DNA from: Sediminispirochaeta bajacaliforniensis DSM 16054
GTDB lineage: Bacteria; Spirochaetota; Spirochaetia; DSM-16054; Sediminispirochaetaceae
DNA: 64,000 nucleotides
Assembly: GCF_000378205.1 (NCBI RefSeq)
Contig: NZ_KB899420.1
Coordinates: 62,001-126,000 of the forward strand
Reading direction: 5' to 3'
The notes beneath the pieces are model-generated. The model saw nothing but the letters and a program-made list of their open reading frames with translations. It was not told the DNA's origin and searched no databases. The position numbers were made by a program, and so were the translations under genes. Each line of letters starts with the position of its first letter. Position 1 is the first letter of the stretch. Positions 43,179 through 51,930 of the stretch are shown piece by piece.

Positions 43179-44480
43179 TTATCTAAAATCCTTGAGAGCC
43201 TCATCGGCTTCCTTTTGGGCCTGGGCCATTGCGGCCTCAGCCGTCATATCACCGTTAAAGGCGGCCTGGATATAGGTGTGGAAGATCGTACGGACCTGGT
43301 TCAGGTTCTGCAGCGAAAGCTCTTTGCCTGCATTGTCCAGGGCCTTTCGGGTCTCCAATGCCTGGGGATGCTCCTTGATGTACTCCTTCATGACGTCCTG
43401 ATCATAGGCACTCTTTCGCGTGGCGATATAGCCGGTCTGAATGGAAAACTGAGCGGCACGGGCAGGGTCGGTCATAAAAACGGCAAACTCAAAGGCGACC
43501 TTTTTCTGCGCATCGCTTAAGCCGGAGACCATGTAGATGTTGCCGCCTCCGGGAACGCTGGCAAAGGTGCCTTTTTCTTTCCCCGGAACACCGCAGACAC
43601 CAACCGTAAAATCGGCCTGGGAAAGGATCTTAGAAAGGCTGCCGGAACTATGGACGATCATCGCCGTATTCCCCGAGACAAAATTGGGCACCACATTCCC
43701 CCATGAGGACTGGACCCCAGCGGGCATTGCGTGATACGTGGCAGAGAGACTGTTGTAGTACTTCACCGCATCGATTACCGAAGGATTATCGAAGTAGACC
43801 TCGGTATCGCTCTCGCCGACAATATTCTGTCCGGCCCCAATCGCCAGGGGCTGAAAAACCCAATAGGGCCATCCCGAAGGCCATTCGATGCCCCAGCGTT
43901 TTACAGCATCTCCATCCTTCAGCGTCAGGGCCTCTGCGGCTGAAGCAAGCGTATCCCAGCTGTCAGGCGGGGCGATCCCCTCTTTTTCGAGCAGATCGGC
44001 GTTGTAGTACATCACCACAGCGCTCCGCTGAAAGGGAAGGCTCCAGAGCTTACCCTGATAATAGGAGTTATCAAGAAAGACCGGGAGAAAATCGTTCAGG
44101 TAGGCCTTACCATCCTTCATCTCATCCACGTAGTCGCTCAAGGGTTCCACATACCGGGCGTTAACCAGGTCGAAAAGGTCGGTGGCAAGCATGACCGCCA
44201 AGGCGGGAGCCTGACCTCCTCCATCGATCGCGGTTTGGATAGAGGTCTTTATATCGGTGTACCCACCGGCGTAGACAGGCTCGATCGTTACCCCGGGGTG
44301 GCTCGCCATAAAATCCCTGGCATAGCCGTCGAGGATCTCCGTTACCGGGGCATCCACCGCCACAGGGTAGGCTATCTGGATCGTCACAGGCCCCTGTGAA
44401 GTCTCCTTCTGCCCTCCGGCAAATCCATTCACCGTTACCAAAACAGCGATTAGCGAGAGCAATAATACCTTTTTAGGCAT
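43179..44480 (-). CDS. CUT1 extracellular sugar-binding protein, UgpB-like
   Basis: 433 aa. Signal peptide MPKKVLLLSLIAVLVTVNGF, then AGGQKE without a lipobox Cys. The mature domain has MASHPGVTIEPVYAGGYTDI, MLATDLFDLVNARYVEPL, WSLPFQRSAVVMYYNADLLE and NTAMIVHSSGSL, a UgpB-like order seen in glycerol-3-phosphate and phosphosugar binders. AAGGAGG precedes the ATG, which overlaps the RpiR stop by 8 bases. It is the specificity component of the transporter. The ligand cannot be named from sequence; a phosphorylated compound would fit the terminal HAD phosphatase. Confidence 0.88.
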   Translation of the reverse strand: MPKKVLLLSLIAVLVTVNGFAGGQKETSQGPVTIQIAYPVAVDAPVTEILDGYARDFMASHPGVTIEPVYAGGYTDIKTSIQTAIDGGGQAPALAVMLATDLFDLVNARYVEPLSDYVDEMKDGKAYLNDFLPVFLDNSYYQGKLWSLPFQRSAVVMYYNADLLEKEGIAPPDSWDTLASAAEALTLKDGDAVKRWGIEWPSGWPYWVFQPLAIGAGQNIVGESDTEVYFDNPSVIDAVKYYNSLSATYHAMPAGVQSSWGNVVPNFVSGNTAMIVHSSGSLSKILSQADFTVGVCGVPGKEKGTFASVPGGGNIYMVSGLSDAQKKVAFEFAVFMTDPARAAQFSIQTGYIATRKSAYDQDVMKEYIKEHPQALETRKALDNAGKELSLQNLNQVRTIFHTYIQAAFNGDMTAEAAMAQAQKEADEALKDFR

Positions 44481-45360
44481 CTTTTCCTCCTTGTTTACGA
44501 ATGTTTTTTCCCGATGCCCGATTCCAGGCTCCTCGGGTCGATTCCAATGCCGTAAGTTGCTCCTTTACCTCGTTCCGATAAATCAGCTCACAGGCAAGTA
44601 AGATCAAGTTGGCAAAATGCATGGGCACCGCAATGCTGTTTTTGAACTGGAACTCACCCCGGGGCACATGGAGAAAACAGGAAGCACCGGCCACATAGTC
44701 GGGATGAATCGTCGCCGAAACCAGAAGGGTCCAGACCGATCGCTTGCGTGCCAGATCGAGGAGCGGCCACAGCCATGCATCGTTGTCGCTATAGTGAAAA
44801 AGGAAAAGGGCGTCGTCGCTTCCCATCGGATGAAGGAGATCAGGACGGTGGCTCGGGTCCTGGGTCACCATGAGGGCCTGCCGCCCGTAGCGACGAAGGC
44901 GCTGAGCAAGATAGTGGGCCGGATAGTAGCCCGTACCCTCGCCGAAAAAATAGAGGGTCCTGGCGGAAAAACAACGGGAGGCAAGGTCGTTGAGGGTTTG
45001 CGCCGAGATCGAACGCTCAAGCCGCTGAAGGGAGCGGATGTCCACCGCTGCCGCCTCATGGATAAGCTCTTCTACGGAATGGACCCGATCCTGCATACGC
45101 TCAGAGGCACGAAGGGCGTCTATCTGTGTAGAAAAAAATTGTTCGACCGAATTCTGAAAGCTTCGATAATCATCGAAGCCGAGTTTACGAAAACAGCTGA
45201 TAACTACCGGCTTGCTTACTCCGGCAGCCTCGGCAAGCTTCAACTGGGTAAGTGAGACAGCAAATTCGGGATGATTATTGATGTACGAAACAAGATCCCG
45301 TTCTGTCCGGGAAAGCTCGCTTTCCCCGGCCTGCAGTCGTTCCAACCAATCGGTACCCAT
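44473..45360 (-). CDS. RpiR/MurR-family transcriptional regulator
   Basis: About 295 aa. The N-terminal RpiR helix-turn-helix (VSLTQLKLAEAAGVSKPVVISCFRKLGFDDYRSF, about 37-70) is followed by a SIS sugar-phosphate-binding domain (about 120-265; FFGEGTGYYPAHYLAQRLRRYG, FLFHYSDNDAWLWPLL). It responds to a phosphosugar. I chose ATG 45360; GTG codons at 45363 and 45366 are alternatives next to the GAGG ribosome site. It is the first gene of the transporter operon and probably autoregulates through the palindrome at 45376-45391. Confidence 0.87.
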   Translation of the reverse strand: MGTDWLERLQAGESELSRTERDLVSYINNHPEFAVSLTQLKLAEAAGVSKPVVISCFRKLGFDDYRSFQNSVEQFFSTQIDALRASERMQDRVHSVEELIHEAAAVDIRSLQRLERSISAQTLNDLASRCFSARTLYFFGEGTGYYPAHYLAQRLRRYGRQALMVTQDPSHRPDLLHPMGSDDALFLFHYSDNDAWLWPLLDLARKRSVWTLLVSATIHPDYVAGASCFLHVPRGEFQFKNSIAVPMHFANLILLACELIYRNEVKEQLTALESTRGAWNRASGKNIRKQGGKDA

Positions 45361-45375
45361 CACCACCTCGGTAAA

Positions 45376-45391
45376 ATTATTATGTAATAAT
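45376..45391. promoter_or_regulatory. Palindromic operator before the RpiR gene
   Basis: ATTATTA (45376-45382), spacer TG, TAATAAT (45385-45391), perfect. It sits 16-31 bases before the ATG and downstream of a possible promoter, so binding there would block transcription. Confidence 0.5.
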
Positions 45392-45408
45392 ACACCAAAA
45401 ACACAATT

Positions 45409-45438
45409 AATATACCATATAAACGATATTACAGTAAA
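45409..45438 (-). promoter_or_regulatory. Possible promoter of the RpiR operon
   Basis: On the minus strand TTTACT (45438-45433), 18 bases, TATATT (45414-45409). A moderate match to a sigma-70-type promoter, about 50 bases before the start codon. Confidence 0.4.
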
Positions 45439-45492
45439 ATTGTTAGATAAAAATTAACCATCAATGTTTTTCCTGTTAGCTGTATCGTGTAT

Positions 45493-45643
45493 GTAGTGTT
45501 AGGAATATTGGTGGTATAAGGTGCTTAATTCATTTCCCCATCGTTCATTACAGACATGAGCATACAGAAAATCGGACAGGAGGGGAAACGCAAGATCTTT
45601 TCCAGGGAAAACGACATAGTGCCACCAATATTCGTGACACTAC
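45493..45643. repeat. 22-base inverted repeat enclosing about 107 bases
   Basis: The left arm 45493-45514 (GTAGTGT, TAG, GAATATTGGTGG) is matched by the right arm 45622-45643 (CCACCAATATTC, GTG, ACACTAC). Twenty of 22 positions are complementary. The interior has no credible gene. The right arm ends 8 bases after the LolA-like gene. It could be a small mobile remnant or a paired binding site. Confidence 0.55.
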
Positions 45644-45651
45644 TCACAACA

Positions 45652-46431
45652 TCATTCACGCGACATGCGCTCGAGAAAATTCTTCGAATAAATGTAATTG
45701 GGCTGTTCTTTGAGTGTCGGCTGGGTAATGGTAATCTGTGTTTTCTCATTGACAAAGGAGCCGTTTACCATCGCCCCTTCGAGATTCTCGACGATAAGCA
45801 TGTAGCCGGGGATGTGTTTTGTTCCGACGCTCTGGTAGGAGGGAATGGCGGTAGTTCGAAGCAGCGTACCCGATAAGCTGTAATCCTCGGTTTTGCGCAC
45901 AAGCCCGTCGTCGCTGATCCATATGTTCATGATGGGATAGGTTACCTGATCGTTGGTGGCCTCCAGGCGCAAGAGCCAGCAATCGAAGCGGCCGAGCTTG
46001 GTCCGCTCTCCGCGAATAGCACGATAATCTTCGGCAAGGGTCGAACGGGTAAAATCGGAATTTCGGGCATTGCTGTTTTGAAAGCGGTTTTTCGAACTGG
46101 TCGAGTTGAATTTGCGGCTGTCGGGATCATAGAACCAGAGGGTATCCCCCTGCTTCAGATAGCCTTGGCCCCGGTTGATCTCAGGCTCGGAGATCAGGAT
46201 CACATATTTCTCCTCCTCGTCACGCCTGAAGATAACACATTCGGTGGTATCGCGACCTTCACCCGGAACATCACGAACGATGGTATATCGAGCCGAAAAA
46301 TCACTCTCGGGAAAGGAAACGAGGGAGTCGGCCTTTTTCAGCAAGGCCTGATAATCGACGGCAAAGAGGGGGAAGGCAGCAAAGAGTACCGCTACAGTAA
46401 AGGCCAAAAGAAAACCATATCTGCGCATCAT
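45652..46431 (-). CDS. LolA-like outer-membrane lipoprotein-sorting protein
   Basis: 259 aa with a signal peptide ending near LFAVDYQ. The mature part matches the COG2834-type LolA-like family: DFSARYTIVRDVPG, DEEEKYVILISEPEINRGQGYL, DTLWFYDPDSRKF, STLAEDYRAI, CWLLRLEA and NIWISDDGLVRKTEDY. Such periplasmic half-barrels carry lipids or lipoproteins to the outer membrane. It is the last gene of the envelope operon, overlapping the FtsX-like permease by 4 bases. It probably receives cargo from the ABC complex encoded upstream. Confidence 0.82.
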   Translation of the reverse strand: MMRRYGFLLAFTVAVLFAAFPLFAVDYQALLKKADSLVSFPESDFSARYTIVRDVPGEGRDTTECVIFRRDEEEKYVILISEPEINRGQGYLKQGDTLWFYDPDSRKFNSTSSKNRFQNSNARNSDFTRSTLAEDYRAIRGERTKLGRFDCWLLRLEATNDQVTYPIMNIWISDDGLVRKTEDYSLSGTLLRTTAIPSYQSVGTKHIPGYMLIVENLEGAMVNGSFVNEKTQITITQPTLKEQPNYIYSKNFLERMSRE

Positions 46432-47738
46432 TCACCTCCGGCAAGGACTTGAGCAAGACCGGCCCGTAGACTCTTCAGCGCCGGTCCCAACAGGGCAAGT
46501 ACCACGGCGGAAAATACAATCCCGACATTGGCAGCAATGGTTGCGGGAGAGAAATCGGCGCTGAGCCTGCCGTTTCGCAAAAATATCTCAAAGCCGGGTA
46601 TGGCATCATAGGAAAAACGGGAAAGAATGAACAGTATGACATGAGAAAAGAGGAAGCCGCAGAGGGTACTTAACAGGGTAAGAATGGCCCCTTCAAAGAA
46701 AAGAACAGCAAAGAGACTCCCCTCCCCTAAGCCCATCGCCTGCATGGTTGCAAATTCCATTCGCCGTTCGTGAAGGATAAGGCGATAGGTGAGCACGCTG
46801 CTGGTAAACACGATCAGGAGCATCATGGCAAAGAGGATGTACGAGCCGCCCTGCAAAGCAAAAAGCAGCTCTGTCACCTGGGAGACATAGACCGGCAGGG
46901 ATAGGACAAAATAGCGAACACCATCCCAGCTCCGGCTCAGCTGATAGGAAAAATCATCCCGGTTCGCCATATAGGGGGCTGCCTGCAACAGGCTTGAAAC
47001 GGCGTAGTGCAGCCGTGCGGCCTTCTCATTAATCCCCTTCAAATCGGAAAAAAGGAGCCCGGCGGAGGAGTATTCGTCAGAATCCATTCCTAAAAGCGCG
47101 TTCAGGGCCCGCCGGTCCATAAAGCTTCGGTAATAGCCGAAAAGCGAGGCATCGCTGATGATACCCGTAATTCGAAGATCGGCGCTGTTTTTTTGTCCGG
47201 TCAATGTATCGACCTGAAGCAGTACCGTATCGCCGACCCTTGCCCCAAGCAGCTTGGCAACGGGTGCGGAAATGATGATGGTATCACCGCCATCAAGATT
47301 GACCTTGCCACCCTCGCCGCGGCTCATATCCACCGCATTGAAAAGTGCTGCTTCGGCATCCCAGTCGACACCAAAGACATTCTTCTGCCTAACCGCTTTT
47401 CCGTTAAAATAGAGAACAGCCTTCTCAAAGCAGTTGGTTCGATACAGGATAGCCTGAGGATTCAGCCGGGATGCATCGATCGCCTCACCCACAGCCTCGG
47501 CATCTGCCACGCGGATCATCATCCTGTGGGAAGAGCGATCGAAGCCAAGGACAAAGAGATCGCCGCCGTAATGCAGCTGTGCAGCCTGGAAAACGGCATC
47601 GCGCATGCCTGCGGAGAGGGAGGTAATGACGGTGATAAAGGCAAACCCGAAGCTTAGGGCAATGAAAAGAAAGAGGTACTTACGAAAATGGCCGAAAAGG
47701 TAACGGGCCGAAAGAGCGGTGGCATGAAAGAATCTCAC
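46428..47738 (-). CDS. FtsX/LolE-like ABC transporter permease
   Basis: 436 aa. A first hydrophobic helix (YLFLFIALSFGFAFITVIT) is followed by a large periplasmic domain of about 220 residues and three C-terminal helices (YILFAMMLLIVFTSSVLTY, GSLFAVLFFEGAILTLLSTL, ATIAANVGIVFSAVVLALLG). This is the MacB/LolE topology, which passes substrates out of the inner membrane rather than importing them. The start is GTG 47738, right after AAG in a GGGGCTAAG context, one base after the stop of the partner permease. It likely forms a heterodimer with the next permease. Confidence 0.82.
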   Translation of the reverse strand: MRFFHATALSARYLFGHFRKYLFLFIALSFGFAFITVITSLSAGMRDAVFQAAQLHYGGDLFVLGFDRSSHRMMIRVADAEAVGEAIDASRLNPQAILYRTNCFEKAVLYFNGKAVRQKNVFGVDWDAEAALFNAVDMSRGEGGKVNLDGGDTIIISAPVAKLLGARVGDTVLLQVDTLTGQKNSADLRITGIISDASLFGYYRSFMDRRALNALLGMDSDEYSSAGLLFSDLKGINEKAARLHYAVSSLLQAAPYMANRDDFSYQLSRSWDGVRYFVLSLPVYVSQVTELLFALQGGSYILFAMMLLIVFTSSVLTYRLILHERRMEFATMQAMGLGEGSLFAVLFFEGAILTLLSTLCGFLFSHVILFILSRFSYDAIPGFEIFLRNGRLSADFSPATIAANVGIVFSAVVLALLGPALKSLRAGLAQVLAGGE

Positions 47739-47739
47739 C

Positions 47740-49185
47740 TTAGCCCCTCCTCATGGCCACAACGGGCTCGATCTGTAGGGCCTTACGGACGGGAAAGAGA
47801 GAGGCTACAAGGCCGGACGCCACGGAGAGGAGAATACTTACCAGAGCGGTATCAAGATGTGGTTCGAAGTGAAAGGTCGAACGACCGAGCAATGCCACAA
47901 CAAGAGAATTATCGATAGGCAGGGCCCGGCTGTTGACTACCCCAAAAAGCAGAGAGGCAAGAAACACACCGATTGTTCCGGAAACCAAAGCCACCGCGAC
48001 ATTCTCGCCGTAGACAAGCAGACGGATATCACGATCCTCGGCACCGACGGCCCTCAGGGTTCCGATCTCAGAAGTACGCCTGAATACGGCCACGAGAAAC
48101 ATGTTGGCAATGCCGATAATCCCCGCAATCATCACAAGGAGGTAGCCTCCGTTAAAAAGAGTCTGGAGCAGCAGGACCAACATGGCGGCAGGGCCGGCCG
48201 CCTGATGCCAGAGCACCGGCTCGGCCCCAAGAGCCGACAACTGCGGGCGGAGTTGCCTGGCAAGGGCCTTGGAAGAGGTGCCCGCAGCGGTACGAAGAAG
48301 CATAAAATTCCAGCTTCCCTCCCCCTGGCGCTTCTCCCTGGGAGAAGAGAGTTGCTTCCGCAGCTCATCGATGGAGAGATCCCCAAGATTCCCATCTGTC
48401 GCTTCCGGTTCATCGGTAAACTGCGAAGCAAAGAGATCATCAAGCTGCGTATTCGCATCGAGCAGGGAGACCGCCTCATCCGAAGGAGTAAAGTCACCGG
48501 CAACCATGACGGAGTTCAAGGCCCGGACAGTATCGGCATCGGCTATAGCCACCTCGTTCAGCAGTTCAATATCACCGCGGTAGCGATAGATCCCGCATAA
48601 GGGAAGCTCAAGAATGCGAAATCCCATCTCCCCAAGGCTGCTGAGCATCACCATATCACCGGGTGATGGGCTGCGCCCGGTCTCCCGTTTGATCTGCTGC
48701 GCCTGCTTTTCGGAAAGAAGCAGCCCCTTTTCCTGAGAACGAAGCGCGAAGCCCTCGATCACCTCTATCCCGGAGAAGAACGAAAAATAGGAGGTCGGAT
48801 CAACGCCAAAAATAAGGCTCTGGTAACGGCGGCCGGCAATATCCATGGCGGCGAAGCCGGTGAGCTGAAAGGTGTAAGCGCCGATCTTATCATTGGCATC
48901 CAGCATATCCTGGATCTCCCGGCGGTTTTTTAACACCGGAATGGAAAAAAATTCCCCGATTGCGGGATTATTGACCCCGAAGATGCTCAGGGACTCCTCG
49001 CTCTGCGGAAAAACTGCAAGGTCGCCGGTAAAATTCTCGGTATAGCTTTTCCGCAGCCCCTCTGCCGATTCCTCGAGGATGGTATTGCCGATGAAAAAAA
49101 GAAAGGTCAACATCGTAAGGAGAAGGGCGGCAAGCATATTCTTCTTCCAGTTTTTCACGAAGAATTTGATGACCAGGAAGAACAT
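47740..49185 (-). CDS. FtsX/LolC-like ABC transporter permease
   Basis: 481 aa with one N-terminal membrane helix (NMLAALLLTMLTFLFFIGN), a periplasmic domain of about 290 residues and three C-terminal helices. The conserved FtsX-domain segment MFLVAVFRRTSEIGTLRAVG and the final ALQIEPVVAMRRG (contact to the ATPase) are clear. It pairs with the 46428 permease and the LolD-like ATPase, which ends 3 bases before its start. The complex probably extracts a lipid or lipoprotein for transfer to the LolA-like carrier. Confidence 0.85.
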   Translation of the reverse strand: MFFLVIKFFVKNWKKNMLAALLLTMLTFLFFIGNTILEESAEGLRKSYTENFTGDLAVFPQSEESLSIFGVNNPAIGEFFSIPVLKNRREIQDMLDANDKIGAYTFQLTGFAAMDIAGRRYQSLIFGVDPTSYFSFFSGIEVIEGFALRSQEKGLLLSEKQAQQIKRETGRSPSPGDMVMLSSLGEMGFRILELPLCGIYRYRGDIELLNEVAIADADTVRALNSVMVAGDFTPSDEAVSLLDANTQLDDLFASQFTDEPEATDGNLGDLSIDELRKQLSSPREKRQGEGSWNFMLLRTAAGTSSKALARQLRPQLSALGAEPVLWHQAAGPAAMLVLLLQTLFNGGYLLVMIAGIIGIANMFLVAVFRRTSEIGTLRAVGAEDRDIRLLVYGENVAVALVSGTIGVFLASLLFGVVNSRALPIDNSLVVALLGRSTFHFEPHLDTALVSILLSVASGLVASLFPVRKALQIEPVVAMRRG

Positions 49186-49188
49186 AGT

Positions 49189-49881
49189 CTATCGCCCGTT
49201 TCCAAGGATCTCTCGTTCGACATTGCCGTCATGGAGGAGAATCACATGATCGGCCATATCCCTGATCACCGGATCGTGGGTGGAAAAGAGGAAGGTGGTA
49301 CCGTTATTCCGGTTGATCTCTTTCATAAGCGAAAGGATCCTCTCCCCGGTTGCCGAATCGAGGTTCGCCGTGGGTTCGTCGGCAATGACGAGGTCGGGAA
49401 CCGTCACCAGGGCCCTGGCAATAGCCACCCGCTGCTGCTGCCCGCCGGAGAGCTCTGCGGGTTTATGGTCCTCCCTGCCGTCGAGCCCTACCTTCTTAAT
49501 TACCTCACTTACCTTCTTCCGCCGCTGGGAAGAAGAAAGGGGAGAGCGGGCGATGATAAGAGGCAATTCGACATTTTCAAAAACCGATAGGACCGATATG
49601 AGGTTGAAGGATTGAAAGATGAAGCCGAGATGCTCCCGCCGGAATCGGGTACGCTCACGACGGGAAAGATCATCCATCGGGACACCTTCGATCACGAGCC
49701 GTCCGGAGGAAGGTCTGTCGAGAAGACCGATGATGTTCATCATGGTGGTCTTCCCCGATCCCGAGGGGCCGGCGACGGCGACAAAATCCCCCTTCTTGAT
49801 TTTGATCGAAATTCCGCTGAGAGCCGCCACTTCGGAACTGCCCCGCTGATAGCTTTTGGTAATAGCGTCGAGTGTGATCAT
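49189..49881 (-). CDS. LolD/MacB-type ABC transporter ATPase
   Basis: 230 aa from ATG 49881, which overlaps the glycosyltransferase stop (ATGA); the longer frame to 49998 is not family-like. Walker A GPSGSGKTTMMN is at about 39-50, Q-loop FIFQSFNLISVLSVFENVELP, signature LSGGQQQRVAIARAL, Walker B DLVIADEPTANLDS and H-loop LFSTHDP. The spacing and the ENVELP segment are those of LolD/MacB ATPases. It powers the two FtsX-like permeases that follow. Confidence 0.9.
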   Translation of the reverse strand: MITLDAITKSYQRGSSEVAALSGISIKIKKGDFVAVAGPSGSGKTTMMNIIGLLDRPSSGRLVIEGVPMDDLSRRERTRFRREHLGFIFQSFNLISVLSVFENVELPLIIARSPLSSSQRRKKVSEVIKKVGLDGREDHKPAELSGGQQQRVAIARALVTVPDLVIADEPTANLDSATGERILSLMKEINRNNGTTFLFSTHDPVIRDMADHVILLHDGNVEREILGNGR

Positions 49882-50642
49882 AACAGGTATTTGGCAAATC
49901 CTTTCACTGCATAAACACAGAATTTTTCCAGCGAGGAGAAAAACGAAAAACCGTAGGTCCTTCGATAGAGCTGCCACTGAAGCCCGGCCGATTTCCACTT
50001 ATTCCCGGTAAGAGATTCCGAAAAGACCCGAAAACGTACCAGATCACGCTTCAGGCCGTAGACAAAACCGTGGGCCTTCACGATGCTCAGAAAAAAGTGG
50101 TAGTCGTCCCGCCCCACCGGCGCCTGGTGGGACTGCCTGATATCGCCGGTAATGGAACGGTCGAACATGGCAGAAGAGGCACAGATGTGATCGGAATGCA
50201 GCAGCCGTCGATAGGAGCCGTATTCGGGGATCGGAATGGTGATACCGGTGGTAAGGGAGCCTTCCCGGGTGATCTTCTTATATCCGGTACAGGATAAAGG
50301 CGCCCCGCTTCTTTTCATGGCAGCGACCTGAAGTTCCAGCTTTTCGGGAAGCCATAGATCGTCCGCATCGATAAAAGCGATAAAACGGCCTCTGGCAGCC
50401 TCAAAACCAACATTGCGGGCCGCGATGGGTCCCTTGTTGGCAGGAAGTCTGACGATCTTCACCTTTTCGTTGTCACCGACAGCCTTCTGCAAGACAGCAA
50501 CGGAGTCGTCCTGGGACCCATCATCCACCACGATCCATTCATACGCTTCATAGCTTTGAGCAAGGACAGACCGTGCCGTTGCCGCAATAAACTCCTCCGC
50601 ATTGTAGAGGGGAGTGATAATCGACACCAGATCATCTTCCAT
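49878..50642 (-). CDS. Family 2 glycosyltransferase
   Basis: 254 aa. The GT-A nucleotide-binding region SIITPLYNAEEFIAATARSV, IVVDDGSQDDS and the metal motif AFIDADDLW are present. Residues 110-200 carry the acceptor part (SSAMFDRSITGDI, GRDDYHFFLSIV). No membrane segment is obvious, so it works on the cytoplasmic side. It adds a sugar to an envelope glycan or lipid; the acceptor is not known. Its start overlaps the barrel gene stop (TAATG) and its stop overlaps the ATPase start, so all are translated together. Confidence 0.87.
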   Translation of the reverse strand: MEDDLVSIITPLYNAEEFIAATARSVLAQSYEAYEWIVVDDGSQDDSVAVLQKAVGDNEKVKIVRLPANKGPIAARNVGFEAARGRFIAFIDADDLWLPEKLELQVAAMKRSGAPLSCTGYKKITREGSLTTGITIPIPEYGSYRRLLHSDHICASSAMFDRSITGDIRQSHQAPVGRDDYHFFLSIVKAHGFVYGLKRDLVRFRVFSESLTGNKWKSAGLQWQLYRRTYGFSFFSSLEKFCVYAVKGFAKYLL

Positions 50643-51922
50643 TACCAGTTCCTTTTGATCGTCCCGGAAAGCCGGACGGCAAACACAAAAAAGGCCCGCC
50701 GGTCGTTCGCGTCGGGATTATCAACATAGTATCCGCCCGTCTTTGGCCCGAAGACCAGAGGAGCGGCAATATAGCATTGTAGCTCAGGGTAAAGCTTTAT
50801 GCGAGCCCCGGGGATAAGCAGCATGGAATCGGTATATTGGTTGTACCGCCCCTGGAGAAAAAAACTCGTCGAAGGCGAAGCCTTGAACCCGAGGTTGAGG
50901 GCATAGTTGTGGCCATAATAGAGGGGATAGGTAACATCGACAAGCTCCAGCTCACTTTCCTCCCCGTTGAAAAAGTACTCACCCTGGAGCTGGAGACGTT
51001 CGTCGAAAAAATCGATATACAAGCCGATATTGGCAGAAAGGTCGTCGACGTTGTCGATCTTTTCCTTCCCGGCGATGATGGCCGTCGTCTCCTCGCCGTC
51101 CATGGCATGGGCCCACAGCCCCTCCTGATAAAGCTCGATCCGATCAAAGAGGGTGGTTTTCAGCGAGTAAAAGGCGCGATTGTTCATTTCACCGTGGTAA
51201 AAATCACCCACTGTGAGGTCGAAGAGCTTGTTTGCGATGTTGATCTTCCCGCCGAAGCCGACCTCAGATGTTTGGGGGTGCTCCGGGTCGTCAAGGAAGC
51301 CATTTCGTGTCAGGGCAAGAAGTTCCACGCCGCCGGTTCCCAGGGGGTAGTCGACTTTCAGGCTATAGGAGCGTTCAGGGAAATCGTCCCGGATGTCGTT
51401 GAAATCATCGGAGAGGCGGGCGGGAAGGTCGGTAAAGGGAAAGATGGGGGAAATCCCCCAGGAGACCTTTTGGATACCGAAACGCATGAAAAGAAGATTT
51501 CCAAGGGTGTAATCGCCGAAGAGCTCGGGAATATCAAACAGGTAATCAGGATGTTCGATTCTGTAGGATTGGAAAACGCGGAAACGAGAGTTTATCCTGG
51601 TATCGAAGGAGATGGTGGCATCGGCGTCGTAGATAACCAGGTCGCTAAAATCATCAAATTCAAGTTCCGGCGAGTAGCCAAAGGAAAAGTTGTACTGGCC
51701 CTTAAAGAAAAAGCGATCGTCATCGAGAAGCGTGCTCAGCACATCATTGCTTTCCGCAGCCTCAGGAGGCGATTGGACCTCCGGCTCCGTGGTATCCTGC
51801 TGTTCGCTTTCCGCAGGCAGCTCGAAAAGGTCATCAATGTTTACACCGTTATGATCATCGTCCGCAGCAAGAGGAAAGAAGGCGAAGCACAGAAGAACCA
51901 CAACGAGAAATAGCGTTCGCAT
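50642..51922 (-). CDS. Predicted outer-membrane beta-barrel protein
   Basis: 426 aa with a signal peptide (MRTLFLVVVLLCFAFFPLAA), an acidic, Glu/Gln-rich linker (about 21-65) and then repeated amphipathic strands with aromatic ends (FFFKGQYNFSFGYSPELEF, SRFRVFQSYRIEHPDYLF, SLKVDYPLGTGGVELLALTR, AFFVFAVRLSGTIKRNW). The last strand ends in an aromatic residue, as usual for barrels. I do not recognise the family. It lies directly upstream of the glycosyltransferase and the Lol-like ABC genes, so it may be the outer-membrane component of that system. Confidence 0.65.
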   Translation of the reverse strand: MRTLFLVVVLLCFAFFPLAADDDHNGVNIDDLFELPAESEQQDTTEPEVQSPPEAAESNDVLSTLLDDDRFFFKGQYNFSFGYSPELEFDDFSDLVIYDADATISFDTRINSRFRVFQSYRIEHPDYLFDIPELFGDYTLGNLLFMRFGIQKVSWGISPIFPFTDLPARLSDDFNDIRDDFPERSYSLKVDYPLGTGGVELLALTRNGFLDDPEHPQTSEVGFGGKINIANKLFDLTVGDFYHGEMNNRAFYSLKTTLFDRIELYQEGLWAHAMDGEETTAIIAGKEKIDNVDDLSANIGLYIDFFDERLQLQGEYFFNGEESELELVDVTYPLYYGHNYALNLGFKASPSTSFFLQGRYNQYTDSMLLIPGARIKLYPELQCYIAAPLVFGPKTGGYYVDNPDANDRRAFFVFAVRLSGTIKRNW

Positions 51923-51930
51923 ACCTACCC

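Noticed and set aside
50837-51913. 358-aa open frame antisense to the barrel gene
   Set aside because: The minus-strand protein has a signal peptide, amphipathic strands and operon overlaps; the plus frame has none.
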